In this document: one piece after another, positions 9,070 to 17,295 of the stretch | Position numbering within the stretch: position 1 is the stretch's first letter | Layout of the letters: the number at the start of each line of letters is the position of its first letter | Origin: Agromyces cerinus subsp. cerinus | GTDB lineage: Bacteria > Actinomycetota > Actinomycetes > Actinomycetales > Microbacteriaceae | Assembly: GCF_900142065.1 (NCBI RefSeq) | Contig: NZ_FSRJ01000001.1 | Coordinates: forward strand, 310,001 to 374,000 | Direction: 5' to 3' | DNA: 64,000 nt | Notes under the pieces: generated by a model | Databases searched by the model: none | Told to the model about the DNA's origin: nothing | Seen by the model: the letters and a program-made list of their open reading frames with translations, nothing else | Program-made: the position numbers and the translations under genes

Positions 9070-10332
9070 TCAAAGCTCGACCGCCCGCTGACTCGCCCCG
9101 GAGGATGCATCGGAGGAGCCCCCGAAACGACCGCTCTTCCGATGGGAGGAGGTCTGAGATATCGAGGAGAGTCGACTCCGCCAATGCGCCAGACCGAGTC
9201 CTGGTCCCCGATTCTTCAAACGCAGCGCAGGACGTTCGACGAGATGCCAGCTTGCCCAGGCGGCGGCGAAAGTGAGGGCGAGCGTCGCCGCCACCCACGG
9301 CACATATCCGAATGAGTTCCAGCCGATGGCAACGGTGACCTGCTGGATCAGAAAGGCGTAGATGTAGACGCCGTACGAGTAGTCGTTCCGCGCTCCAATC
9401 TTCTGAAAGACGGCGGGGAGTCTCACAGCCGTCCAGAGGAGGGCATAGGGCAGAGCGATGACTCCGGCGACAAGCCATCCGCCTTGCAGCAGTGACGCCG
9501 CGACTACCAGCCAGGAGAACCAGCCCAGCCGGTCATCGAGCGGAACACGGTCGGAGAAGGCACTTAAGCACGACCCGACGGCGAATGCCAGCGCGACTTT
9601 CGCGAATTTCGCGTCGACGAACGGCAGCGGCGACGAAGGCGCTGGAGACGCGAATGTGCCCGCAGCCAGACCGATCGCGAGCAAAAGAACCGCTGCGAGG
9701 GCGACGAACCGTAGCTTCCTCACGCCCCCGAAGAGGACGAGGACCGCGATGAAGAGATACGCGCGCCATTCGTATGCAAGCGTCCAGAGGGATCCATTCA
9801 CGGAGCTCCTCCCGCCAGTCGATTCGCCGAACGGACCGTCAGAGAAGAGTGAATGAATGCCGAGCTGTTCGATCGTCAGATCGAAATTACGAGCGACATA
9901 GTCGAGCGGCCCGCCATCGGTATCACCCGAGAAGTAACTGCCCAGGCTCTGCCCATAATGCAACTTCCACATCAAAGGGCCGACCACGAAGGCGGTGAGC
10001 AGCAAGACCACCCAGAACCCCGGGAAGATTCGCAAGAATCTTCGCCAAAGAAACTGGACAACGTCAGTGGCAGCACCGCTCTGCGTGACGAGGTAGCCGC
10101 TCATCGCGAAGAACGCCACCACCGCGAACCCGCCCGCGCTCTCTTGTTGATGAGTCAGACGTCCAACCGGGTCGTGACCCCATCCTCCGAGAATGAACGC
10201 GTGCGAGAAGATCACGAGAACAGCCATGAACAGCCGCAGGAAACCTAGGGAATTGCGGTGACCGTTCAGGCCATCGCTCAACTTTCCGCCAGAGCCTTGC
10301 CCGACAAGCCCGCCGCCTGCCCTCTCACTCAC
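9070..10332 (-). CDS. Acyltransferase family 3 (OafA/YrhL-like) membrane protein
   Basis: A 420-residue polytopic protein of the acyltransferase 3 family, which O-acylates surface carbohydrates. The N-terminal signature is NSLGFLRLFMAVLVIFSHAF with the conserved His. It is followed by FFAMSGYLV, then RRFLRIFPGFWVVLL and GSLWTLAYEWRAYL, which are the family's core motifs. About ten hydrophobic segments end near residue 365. The last 55 residues are a Ser/Gly/Arg-rich tail with no family match that I can see. It lies between two glycosyltransferase genes on the same strand with short gaps, so it probably acetylates the glycan they build. Confidence 0.88.
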   Translation of the reverse strand: MSERAGGGLVGQGSGGKLSDGLNGHRNSLGFLRLFMAVLVIFSHAFILGGWGHDPVGRLTHQQESAGGFAVVAFFAMSGYLVTQSGAATDVVQFLWRRFLRIFPGFWVVLLLTAFVVGPLMWKLHYGQSLGSYFSGDTDGGPLDYVARNFDLTIEQLGIHSLFSDGPFGESTGGRSSVNGSLWTLAYEWRAYLFIAVLVLFGGVRKLRFVALAAVLLLAIGLAAGTFASPAPSSPLPFVDAKFAKVALAFAVGSCLSAFSDRVPLDDRLGWFSWLVVAASLLQGGWLVAGVIALPYALLWTAVRLPAVFQKIGARNDYSYGVYIYAFLIQQVTVAIGWNSFGYVPWVAATLALTFAAAWASWHLVERPALRLKNRGPGLGLAHWRSRLSSISQTSSHRKSGRFGGSSDASSGASQRAVEL

Positions 10333-10374
10333 AGCTGCTGCCCTGGCAGGACGGGCGGGCGATCGGGGCCGTCA

Positions 10375-12519
10375 TCATTGCGTGACCAGCAGCTCGGGGT
10401 AGCTCCGCGGGATTCGAGTCTCCCGATACACCCGTGCATAGTCTTGAGCCATCGCTTCACGGGTTCGGATCGAAGTACGCGCGGAATTGCGGAGCACCGC
10501 GGCTTCATCGATCAGGTTCTGCTGAAGGAGGTACTCCGCAGCGGCGGCCGGCGAATCCACGGGCACGAGGTGGCCGCCACCATGCGCGCGAATCCGGTCG
10601 GCGACCGCGCCGATATCAGTAGCCAGCACTGGGATGCCGAGGGCCCATGCTTCTGTGAGGGTGTGTGAATACGTTTCGGGCCAGATCGAGAATAGGCCGA
10701 TGAAGTCCGGATCGATCTCATCGACGAGTGGGCGAAGCGAATCGCGGTTGTACTCGCCATGCAGTACAACGTTCTGGCCGCCGATTTGCTCGGCTCGTTC
10801 ACCAAGGATGTGCCACTCGACATCGGGTGACGTGAGCTCAACGAGGCTGCGTAGGTAGTCGATGCCCTTGTGTACGTCCCATCGCGCGGGACACGCAATT
10901 CGAAGTGGACCGGGGCGACGTTCCCGGCCGGAGCGTACCGTATCCCAATTGGTGCTCAGATCGCGCCCGTGCTCGATGAGAATGAGCTTGCTCGCGTGGT
11001 CCGGGAAGTTCTCCGCGTAGATGCCTGCGGCACTCGTGGTGGTGGCGACGATGTGACGGCTGGCACCGAACAGCTCGTCGGCACGATCGCGCCATTCTCC
11101 GATCCACTCGTGCTTCAAGTTCGGGGCACCGCGCGTGAATCGATTCGGAAGCCGACACTGTCCTGCGCCGGGAGTGCAGACTCCTCCGCAGAACTTCAGA
11201 TTCTCATCGAGGAGGTGAATCGAGGGGCAGACGTAGTAGAAGTCGTGCGTCGACAGGATGAACGGCACGCCAAGGGTCTTCGCAACACGTGGCAGTGTCA
11301 AAAGCGGCTGGCCGATCAGGTGCCGAACATGGATGAGTTCAATGGCATATTTCATGATCCACGACGCAAGTACCTCGGCGTAGTCAGGTCGCCAGGTGTC
11401 GCGGATGCTGAACCGTTCTGCCGGTCGCCACTCCTCGAGCAGTACTGCCGTACCGGCAGTTCGTCGCTCGAGTCGGACGTAGTTGTCGCGAGCGACGAGC
11501 AGGAAGCCCTCCTGCTCGTCGTCGAGAGCGTCCATCAGATCTTGATTCGTCTGGGGGGTGCCGCCACCGGACTGATGAATGACGTAGAGCGTGCGCGGAA
11601 GCGCGCGAGATTCACTCGAATTTGCACGAACTGTTTCGAACTCGTCGCGCAGCTTGAGCATCGGACCCGAATCGAGCCATTCTCGAACAAGTCTCCGGTA
11701 GCTCGGATGAAGTACGCCCAACGTCTCGCGCGCCTCTGCCATGAGTGCCTGCCGCGAAGAGCCGAACGATACCGCCTGAGCGTGTTGGACGAATACCTGC
11801 GGTGCGAGGAGATGCTCCATTCCACCGGCGACCGCCCGCATGCTCCAATCATTCTCTTCACCGTATCCTCGCGGGAATGCGTGCTCATCAAGGCGGCCGA
11901 CGGCCTCGATCGCATCTCGTCTGAGGTACCAGCAAAACCCATGACCAGTCGGCGCGGTCACAGAGAAGGTCTGAACGTTCTGGGCAACGAACCTCGCGCA
12001 AGCCTCTGGTTCGGACGCGAGAGGCCAATCGTTGAGCTGACCCGCAACGGGCATTGCGAATGCGCCTGCATTGTCAGAAACCCCTGACACCGATGCGACG
12101 GAGTTTCGCGAGTAGGCGACCCAGCGGAGCCGCTCGATCCAGAGCGGGCCGACGATCGTGTCGCTGTTCAGCAAGATGAGATCGTCGTCGCCCGTCAGAT
12201 CGAAACCGCGGTTCGCAGTCCTCGTGTAGCCGATGTTCTCTTGATTCCGCACGACTTCGACGCCGTTGTGCTCCGCTTCGGCGAGGATGTCCAACGTGAG
12301 CGGATCGGTTGACCCGTCATCGATGACAACGACACGGCGCCCATAGCTGTGTGCGCGAACCGCAGCGACGCAGGCTCGAACGACCTCGCCGCCGTTGAAG
12401 ACCGGTATGACGACGGTTGCCGATGGTGCAGCCTCGAGCCGAACCAGGGTGCCGCCGACGTCGGTGAGTTTGCGCGAGTAGTGCGAGAGGTTCAAATCAC
12501 CGGTCCGCGGCTCAGCCAT
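10375..12519 (-). CDS. Two-domain glycosyltransferase (GT2 + GT4 fusion)
   Basis: A 714-residue fusion. Residues 30-280 form a GT2 (GT-A) domain: VVIPVFNG at 36-43, VVIDDGSTDP, NIGYTRTANRGF, the metal-binding LLNSDT, and RGYGEENDWSMR as the likely catalytic region. Residues 310-700 form a GT4 (GT-B) domain: YVIHQSGGGTPQTNQDL, IACPARWDVHKGIDYL and FSIWPETYSHTLTEAWALG, where the E-x7-E pair reads E...E in PETYSHTLTEA. Two successive sugar transfers by one polypeptide are expected, on the cytoplasmic side. It overlaps the preceding small coiled-coil gene by 8 bp. Low GC relative to the flanks suggests transfer with the island. Confidence 0.88.
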   Translation of the reverse strand: MAEPRTGDLNLSHYSRKLTDVGGTLVRLEAAPSATVVIPVFNGGEVVRACVAAVRAHSYGRRVVVIDDGSTDPLTLDILAEAEHNGVEVVRNQENIGYTRTANRGFDLTGDDDLILLNSDTIVGPLWIERLRWVAYSRNSVASVSGVSDNAGAFAMPVAGQLNDWPLASEPEACARFVAQNVQTFSVTAPTGHGFCWYLRRDAIEAVGRLDEHAFPRGYGEENDWSMRAVAGGMEHLLAPQVFVQHAQAVSFGSSRQALMAEARETLGVLHPSYRRLVREWLDSGPMLKLRDEFETVRANSSESRALPRTLYVIHQSGGGTPQTNQDLMDALDDEQEGFLLVARDNYVRLERRTAGTAVLLEEWRPAERFSIRDTWRPDYAEVLASWIMKYAIELIHVRHLIGQPLLTLPRVAKTLGVPFILSTHDFYYVCPSIHLLDENLKFCGGVCTPGAGQCRLPNRFTRGAPNLKHEWIGEWRDRADELFGASRHIVATTTSAAGIYAENFPDHASKLILIEHGRDLSTNWDTVRSGRERRPGPLRIACPARWDVHKGIDYLRSLVELTSPDVEWHILGERAEQIGGQNVVLHGEYNRDSLRPLVDEIDPDFIGLFSIWPETYSHTLTEAWALGIPVLATDIGAVADRIRAHGGGHLVPVDSPAAAAEYLLQQNLIDEAAVLRNSARTSIRTREAMAQDYARVYRETRIPRSYPELLVTQ

Positions 12520-12868
12520 TTCGCTTCACCAAGCTGCGAACGGCCCGCTTTACGTGGCGATAGGGAGTCTCGAGTGGGCGAATCAGGACCGAGACCGCTC
12601 GCATGGACCGTCTGGCACGAAACGCCCTGAGCTCGATAAGTTCTCTCTTCAGCCGTTGGACCTCGGCCTCATCGACTCTCGGGGTGACTTCTGCGGCCCG
12701 AATCAGTTTCGTAACTTCTTCAGCACGTGCCTTCGCGGCGAGACGGTACGACTCAGCAAGCACTCGCAAGCGCTCTACATCCGACTCGGCCACCCGAAGG
12801 CGTGCATGCAAATCTTCAACCGGTTCGGCCAACAGTTCCGCGCCGGGGGTGGTCGTATCTTGGTTCAT
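12512..12868 (-). CDS. Small coiled-coil protein, first gene of glycan block
   Basis: 118 residues from the ATG at 12868, which has AGAGGA just upstream; an in-frame GTG further upstream at 12922 is less likely. Residues 15-85 are a likely coiled coil (regular Leu/Val and Arg/Glu spacing). The end reads FRARRSMRAVSVLIRP followed by a basic helix. This C-terminal pattern matches the end of the glycosyltransferase-like protein at 7541-9037, as if a shared module existed both as a domain and as a free protein. No enzyme motif is visible. It overlaps the next gene by 8 bp. A scaffold or chain-length role is speculative. Confidence 0.65.
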   Translation of the reverse strand: MNQDTTTPGAELLAEPVEDLHARLRVAESDVERLRVLAESYRLAAKARAEEVTKLIRAAEVTPRVDEAEVQRLKRELIELRAFRARRSMRAVSVLIRPLETPYRHVKRAVRSLVKRNG

Positions 12869-13041
12869 GGGTTCCTCTGCAACAAATGTTGCCAATCGGT
12901 CGGCGGGGCGCCGCGCCAGCACATTATTCCAGACTCCTCACCTTCTTCTTTCCACCGTATGGCCGGAGGGGTGCATGCTCGATCAGGGCGGCGCTGAGTC
13001 TTGGTAGTTTTGATCCAGACGACCGAGAGGACCCCTCGAGC

Positions 13042-14304
13042 ATGTTCATGGTGATCGGCAATACTCCACGGGACTACGCATGGGGCTCGACCGCGGCGAT
13101 TGCGGGGTTCCGCGGACTCGAGGCCACAGGGTCGCCCGAGGCAGAACTCTGGCTTGGAGCGCACCCGGGCTCGCCGGCGCATCTGCTCGACCCAGCATCC
13201 GTCGGCCACGCCGATCTCGCTGCCTGGATCGAGGCCGACCCCGAACAGTCGCTTGGTACCCGTCTCGCCGAAGCTGCGCGGTTGCCCTTCCTCATGAAGG
13301 TGCTTGCAGCGGCGGCGCCGCTATCACTGCAGGCGCACCCCACACCCGCTCAGGCTCGCGCCGGGTACGCCCGCGAAGAGGCCGATGGCGTGCCGCTGAC
13401 CGCGTACGACCGCAACTACAAGGACGAGTTCCACAAGCCCGAGCTCATCGTCGCGGTGAGTGACACCTTCGATGCCCTTTCGGGATTCCGGCCACTCGAT
13501 GAAGTGCGCGGCGTGCTCGAGGTGCTTCGGGCAGCGGATGCCGAGGCGCCCGAGCCCGACCCCGGTGCACTCGATCTGCTCGAATCCCACCTGTCTGGCG
13601 AGCACGCACTCCGCGACACCGTCGAGTGGCTGCTGCGCGACGGCCGCGGCGGTGACACGGGCGAGGCGTCGTGGGTCATTGACCGGGTAACAGCACTCGC
13701 GGCATCCGAAACCGCCCTCGCCTCGCGCTACGTGCTGTCGTTCGAGACGGTCGGCGCACTCGCCGACGCCTACCCGGGCGACGCCGGTGTCGTCATCTCG
13801 CTGCTGCTGAACCGGGTGCGCCTCGTGCGCGGCGAGGCGCTGTATCTCGCGGCGGGCAACATCCACGCCTACCTCGACGGCCTCGGCATCGAGCTCATGG
13901 CGGCAAGCGACAACGTGCTGCGCGGTGGCCTCACGCCGAAACACATCGACGTGGCTGAACTGCTCGACGTGCTCGACTTCACGCCGATCGCCCCGCCGTA
14001 TCTCGCCCCGGTGGAGGTCTCGCCGGGAGTGACTTCGTATCGCCCCGGCGTGCCCGACTTCGAGCTGTACCGGGTCGAGCCGGCGGCAGGCGCCGTGGGG
14101 CGTTCGCGCGTCTCCCTCGAAGGGCCGGCGATCGTCGTCGTCGAAGGCGCCGACGTCGTGATCAGCGGCGGCACCGGGGCGTCCGTCGCGCTCGGGCGAG
14201 GCGAATCGGTGTACGTGACGCCCGACGAGGCAGCGCTCGAGATCAGCGGCCCCGGCATCGCCTGGATCGCGACGACGGGGACTACGGTGCAGCCCTCCGT
14301 CTAG
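13042..14304 (+). CDS. manA: Mannose-6-phosphate isomerase, class I
   Basis: A 420-residue cytosolic zinc enzyme interconverting fructose 6-phosphate and mannose 6-phosphate, feeding GDP-mannose synthesis together with ManB at 22,708. Family motifs seen are NTPRDYAWGS at the start, SLQAHPTPAQA and YKDEFHKPELIVA with metal ligands, and GNIHAYLDGLGIELMAASDN with the active-site Arg shortly after (VLRGG). The ATG at 13042 is chosen because GAGAGGA lies about 10 bases upstream; an ATG two codons on is also possible. It is divergent from the glycan block, and its stop codon overlaps the stop of the convergent glxA-type gene (CTAG, 14301-14304). Confidence 0.93.
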   Translation: MFMVIGNTPRDYAWGSTAAIAGFRGLEATGSPEAELWLGAHPGSPAHLLDPASVGHADLAAWIEADPEQSLGTRLAEAARLPFLMKVLAAAAPLSLQAHPTPAQARAGYAREEADGVPLTAYDRNYKDEFHKPELIVAVSDTFDALSGFRPLDEVRGVLEVLRAADAEAPEPDPGALDLLESHLSGEHALRDTVEWLLRDGRGGDTGEASWVIDRVTALAASETALASRYVLSFETVGALADAYPGDAGVVISLLLNRVRLVRGEALYLAAGNIHAYLDGLGIELMAASDNVLRGGLTPKHIDVAELLDVLDFTPIAPPYLAPVEVSPGVTSYRPGVPDFELYRVEPAAGAVGRSRVSLEGPAIVVVEGADVVISGGTGASVALGRGESVYVTPDEAALEISGPGIAWIATTGTTVQPSV

Positions 14305-15257
14305 GAGGCGACCCGCATGCCGAAGAGCCGGCGGTACGCCGTCGGCGTCGTCTGCAGCACCTTCACGAAGTGGTGCCGCATGACGGCGGCCGCGCCGAAG
14401 CCGGTGTCCCGTGCGATCTCCTCGAGGGTGAACGAGGTCTCCTCGAGCAGCTGCTGAGCCCGCAGCAATCGCTGGCGGTTGAGCCAGGCGTTGGGCGTCG
14501 TGCCGGTCTCGGCCCGGAACCGCCGTGCGAACGTGCGCGGCGACATGAGCGCCTTGCGTGCGAGGAGGTCGACGGTGAGGTCTTCGTCGAGGTGCTCGAC
14601 CATCCACTCGGTGATCTTGGCGAAGGAGTCGCTTCGGCACTCGGCGATGGGAGTCTGGATGAACTGCGACTGGCCGCCGTCGCGCTGCGGGGGCACGACC
14701 ATGCGGCGCGCGATCATGTTCGCGGCGCTCGCCCCGAGTTCGGTGCGCACGATGTGGAGCGCCGCGTCGATGCCCGCGGCCGTGCCCGCTCCGGTGACGA
14801 CCTTGCCGTCCTGCACGAAGAGCACGTCGGCGTCGACGTCGGCTTGGGGGAACATCTCGGCGAGCCGCTCCGTGTACATCCAGTGCGTGGTAGCACGCCG
14901 ACCGTCGAGCACGCCGGCCCGGCCGAGCGTGAAGGCGCCGGAGCAGACCGAGAGCACCCACGCGCCGCGCTCGACCGCGTCGCGCAGCACCTCGGAGACC
15001 CGGTCGTCGACGGGCTCGTCGATGAGGGCGGCAGGCACGGCGACCAGGTCGGCCGTGCGAGCGAAGTCGAGTCCCTCGTGCACGACGATGTCGAAGCCGA
15101 GCTTGGTGGGGATCGCCCCGGGCTCCGCGGCGACGACGTGGAAGTCGAACGTGGGGCCGCCGGTGTCGCTGCGGTCGATGCCGAACACCTCGCAGAGCAC
15201 GCCGAATTCGAACGGCGCCATCTGGGGCATGGCGATGCAGGCGATGGTCTGGAGCAC
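14301..15257 (-). CDS. GlxA-family transcriptional regulator (DJ-1/PfpI + AraC HTH)
   Basis: A 318-residue regulator. Residues 1-190 form a DJ-1/PfpI-like class I amidotransferase fold, with the nucleophile-elbow region VLSVCSGAFTLGRAGVLDGR and ATTHW after it. The C-terminal 100 residues form an AraC-type double helix-turn-helix: DLLARKALMSPRTFARRFRA, then TLEEIARDTGFGAAAVMRHH. Such proteins usually sense a small molecule and act on nearby catabolic genes. Here no obvious target lies next to it: a convergent manA on one side and a small divergent membrane-protein gene on the other. The ligand is unknown. Confidence 0.88.
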   Translation of the reverse strand: MLQTIACIAMPQMAPFEFGVLCEVFGIDRSDTGGPTFDFHVVAAEPGAIPTKLGFDIVVHEGLDFARTADLVAVPAALIDEPVDDRVSEVLRDAVERGAWVLSVCSGAFTLGRAGVLDGRRATTHWMYTERLAEMFPQADVDADVLFVQDGKVVTGAGTAAGIDAALHIVRTELGASAANMIARRMVVPPQRDGGQSQFIQTPIAECRSDSFAKITEWMVEHLDEDLTVDLLARKALMSPRTFARRFRAETGTTPNAWLNRQRLLRAQQLLEETSFTLEEIARDTGFGAAAVMRHHFVKVLQTTPTAYRRLFGMRVAS

Positions 15258-15341
15258 GGCGGCCTCCGTTGGCAGGAATAGGTCGTTTGATGGCTACTCT
15301 GCCACTTTCGGCAGGATCTCACAAGTCATAGATTTACTGCC

Positions 15342-15491
15342 ATGACCACGATCATCTTCCTCGTCCTTGCGGGACTCGCCGTCTGGGGTGTGCTCGCCAC
15401 CGTGCTCCGCCTCGACACCGATGGCTACGGTCGACCCGAGATCCGCGACCGCAACCGTCACGCCGAGAACCAGCCCACACGAACCGTCTGA
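15342..15491 (+). CDS. Small single-pass membrane protein (49 aa)
   Basis: A 49-residue protein with one hydrophobic helix at residues 3-22, then LDTDGYGRPEIRDRNRHAEN. The short helix followed by a D-GYGR-P-xR segment is a layout I associate with small membrane proteins of Microbacteriaceae and related actinobacteria. It is divergent from the glxA-type gene, 84 bp away. No strong ribosome site is visible (GATTTACTGCC precedes the ATG). Function unknown. Confidence 0.6.
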   Translation: MTTIIFLVLAGLAVWGVLATVLRLDTDGYGRPEIRDRNRHAENQPTRTV

Positions 15492-15556
15492 GCGCTTCCC
15501 GGCGCAGTCCCTGAGCGCCTCCCGGCGCATCCCCGAGCGCCTCCGGCGCGGGCCCG
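15489..15556 (+). repeat. Imperfect 23-bp tandem repeat
   Basis: Starting at the stop of the 49-residue gene, the unit TGAGCGCCTCCCGGCGCATC with variants occurs about three times at a 23-bp period. Each copy contains GCGCCTCCCGGCGC-like dyads that could fold, so it may act in termination. Confidence 0.5.
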
Positions 15557-15635
15557 ATCGCCTCCCGGGCGAGCGCGAGGCAGACCCCGGATACGATCGT
15601 TCCGGTGCGGAGACGCCGTGCCGGAAGGTGGGAAC

Positions 15636-16604
15636 ATGAGCTGGCTGGTCACCGGGGGAGCGGGCTACATCGGCGCGCATGTCGTACGTGCATTCGCGGC
15701 GCAGGGAATCGGAGCCGTGGTGCTCGACGACCTGTCCTCGGGGCGGAGCGAGTTCGTGCCGGCCGGGACCCCGTTCGTCCACGGCAGCATCCTCGACGGC
15801 GCGGCCATCGAGCGCGCGATCGAAGAGCACGGCGTCACGGGTGTCGTGCACCTCGCCGGCTTCAAGTACGCGGGCGTCTCGGTGCAGCGTCCGCTGCACA
15901 CCTACCGGCAGAACGTCACCGGCACCACCACGCTGCTCGCGGCGATGGAGTCGAAGGGCGTCGATCGCATCGTCTTCTCATCGAGCGCCGCCGTGTACGG
16001 CACGCCCGACGTCGATCTCGTCACCGAGCTGACGCCGAAGCACCCGGAGTCGCCCTACGGCGAGTCGAAGCTCATCGGCGAGTGGCTGCTCGCCGACCAG
16101 GCGAAGGCCGCCGGTCTCCGCCACACGAGTCTGCGCTACTTCAACGTCGTCGGCTCCGGCACGCCCGACGTCTTCGACGTCAGCCCGCACAACCTCTTCC
16201 CGCTCGTCTTCGACGCGCTGCTCGACGGTCGCACCCCCCGCATCAACGGCGGCGACTACCCGACACCCGACGGCACCTGCGTGCGCGACTACATCCACGT
16301 CGCCGATCTCGCGGAGGCGCATGTCGTCGCGGCTCGGAGACTCGAGGCCGGCGACACCCTCGAACCCGTCTACAACCTCGGCTCCGGAGACGGTGTCTCG
16401 GTCGGTGAGATCATGCGTGCGGTCGCCGAGGTCACCGGTATCGAGTTCTCGCCCGAGACCGTCGAGCGTCGCGCCGGGGACCCCGCGCGCATCGTCGCAT
16501 CCGGCGAGCTCGCGGCACGCGACCTCGATTGGCGCATGCGGCACACCCTCTCCGAGATGGTCGAAAGCGCCTGGCAGGCCCGCCGCGCAGCATCCGATTC
16601 ATAA
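15636..16604 (+). CDS. galE: UDP-glucose 4-epimerase
   Basis: A 322-residue extended SDR enzyme interconverting UDP-glucose and UDP-galactose with bound NAD. Motifs are GGAGYIGAHV at the N-terminus, FSSSAAVYG, the catalytic YGESK, LRYFNVVGSG and CVRDYIHVADLAEAH, all typical of GalE. The ATG at 15636 is preceded by AAGGTGGG; a GTG 18 bases upstream lacks a site. Length is normal. It precedes whiB2 on the same strand but is separated from it by a 154-bp promoter region. With Ugd, ManA and ManB in the same window it supplies sugar nucleotides for surface glycans. Confidence 0.93.
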   Translation: MSWLVTGGAGYIGAHVVRAFAAQGIGAVVLDDLSSGRSEFVPAGTPFVHGSILDGAAIERAIEEHGVTGVVHLAGFKYAGVSVQRPLHTYRQNVTGTTTLLAAMESKGVDRIVFSSSAAVYGTPDVDLVTELTPKHPESPYGESKLIGEWLLADQAKAAGLRHTSLRYFNVVGSGTPDVFDVSPHNLFPLVFDALLDGRTPRINGGDYPTPDGTCVRDYIHVADLAEAHVVAARRLEAGDTLEPVYNLGSGDGVSVGEIMRAVAEVTGIEFSPETVERRAGDPARIVASGELAARDLDWRMRHTLSEMVESAWQARRAASDS

Positions 16605-16679
16605 CGTCTGCTCAACGTCCCGGCGTGTCGAGCGGGTCATCAAGCCTCGACGGCGCATTGAGGGTTTACCATCTGCGAC

Positions 16680-16709
16680 TTGACTCACGGGAATTACACC
16701 GGTGTAATT
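16680..16709 (+). promoter_or_regulatory. whiB2 promoter with overlapping 18-bp palindrome
   Basis: TTGACT (16680-16685) and TGTAAT (16703-16708) are spaced by 17 bp, close to the housekeeping consensus. The perfect palindrome AATTACACC|GGTGTAATT (16692-16709) covers the spacer and the -10 box, so a dimeric protein bound there would block the polymerase. A GACAC pentamer, the core recognised by WhiA in Streptomyces, follows at 16716-16720. The transcript would have about a 45-base leader with GGTGGGAG before the ATG. Confidence 0.65.
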
Positions 16710-16758
16710 GGTCGTGACACACCCTCTGGGTGGTCGGTACAACTGGGTGGGAGACGAT

Positions 16759-17079
16759 ATGAGCAATCCTGAATATCGTTCTGGAGTACCTGACGATTGG
16801 TTCGTCGATCCGGTCAGGCTGGGCGTTCCGGGGGTTCGTTCGGTCTCAGACGATGACAATCCGTTGGCATGGCAGAGCGACGCGCTATGCGCGCAGACAG
16901 ATCCCGAGGCGTTCTTCCCTGAAAAGGGCGGATCGACGCGGGACGCGAAGAAGATCTGCACCGGATGCGAGGTGCGCAATCAGTGCCTCGAGTACGCGCT
17001 CGGCAACGACGAGCGTTTCGGCATCTGGGGCGGGCTCTCCGAACGGGAGCGGCGCAAGCTCCGCAAACGAGCGGTCTGA
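16759..17079 (+). CDS. whiB2: WhiB2-type iron-sulfur transcriptional regulator
   Basis: 106 residues with the four cysteines that bind a [4Fe-4S] cluster (Cys44, Cys67, Cys70, Cys76). The turn FGIWGGLSERERRKLRK near the end and DALCAQTDPEAFFPEKGGST around the first Cys are typical of the WhiB2/WhmD class. In mycobacteria and streptomycetes this class works with WhiA in septation and division. The ATG at 16759 follows GGTGGGAG. The promoter carries a palindrome and a GACAC element. The genes downstream (GT2, DUF5719, zincin-like, DUF3499, manB) match the neighbourhood of whiB2 in other actinobacteria, which supports the assignment. Confidence 0.9.
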   Translation: MSNPEYRSGVPDDWFVDPVRLGVPGVRSVSDDDNPLAWQSDALCAQTDPEAFFPEKGGSTRDAKKICTGCEVRNQCLEYALGNDERFGIWGGLSERERRKLRKRAV

Positions 17080-17084
17080 GTCGT

Positions 17085-17106
17085 GGGGCCTGCTTCGGCG
17101 GGCCCC
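17085..17106 (+). terminator. TTCG-tetraloop hairpin after whiB2
   Basis: GGGGCCTGC-TTCG-GCGGGCCCC: nine pairs with one G-T wobble around a stabilising TTCG loop, 5 bases after the whiB2 stop. Confidence 0.75.
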
Positions 17107-17282
17107 GCGCTCGCGTTCGTCCTGTTCGTGTCGTGCATCCGAGACCGTCGTGTTCGGCGGCCCTGCGCGTTCGCATCCGCCGGGATCGCCGGGGCGAGCA
17201 CGCGCGTCGCGATCGCCGCACATTCGACTCGCGGTTTCGAGGCACGCCCGGAGCGGTGACGGATGCCGCGGGGTGTGCCGCC

Positions 17283-17288
17283 TAGGCT
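17283..17288 (+). promoter_or_regulatory. Predicted -10 hexamer, leaderless promoter
   Basis: TAGGCT lies 7 bases before the ATG at 17296, which has no ribosome site. Confidence 0.55.
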
Positions 17289-17295
17289 GACCCCG

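Noticed and set aside
15489..15556. Possible CRISPR or repeat array
   Set aside because: Units are only 23 bp, contiguous without spacers, and no cas genes are near.
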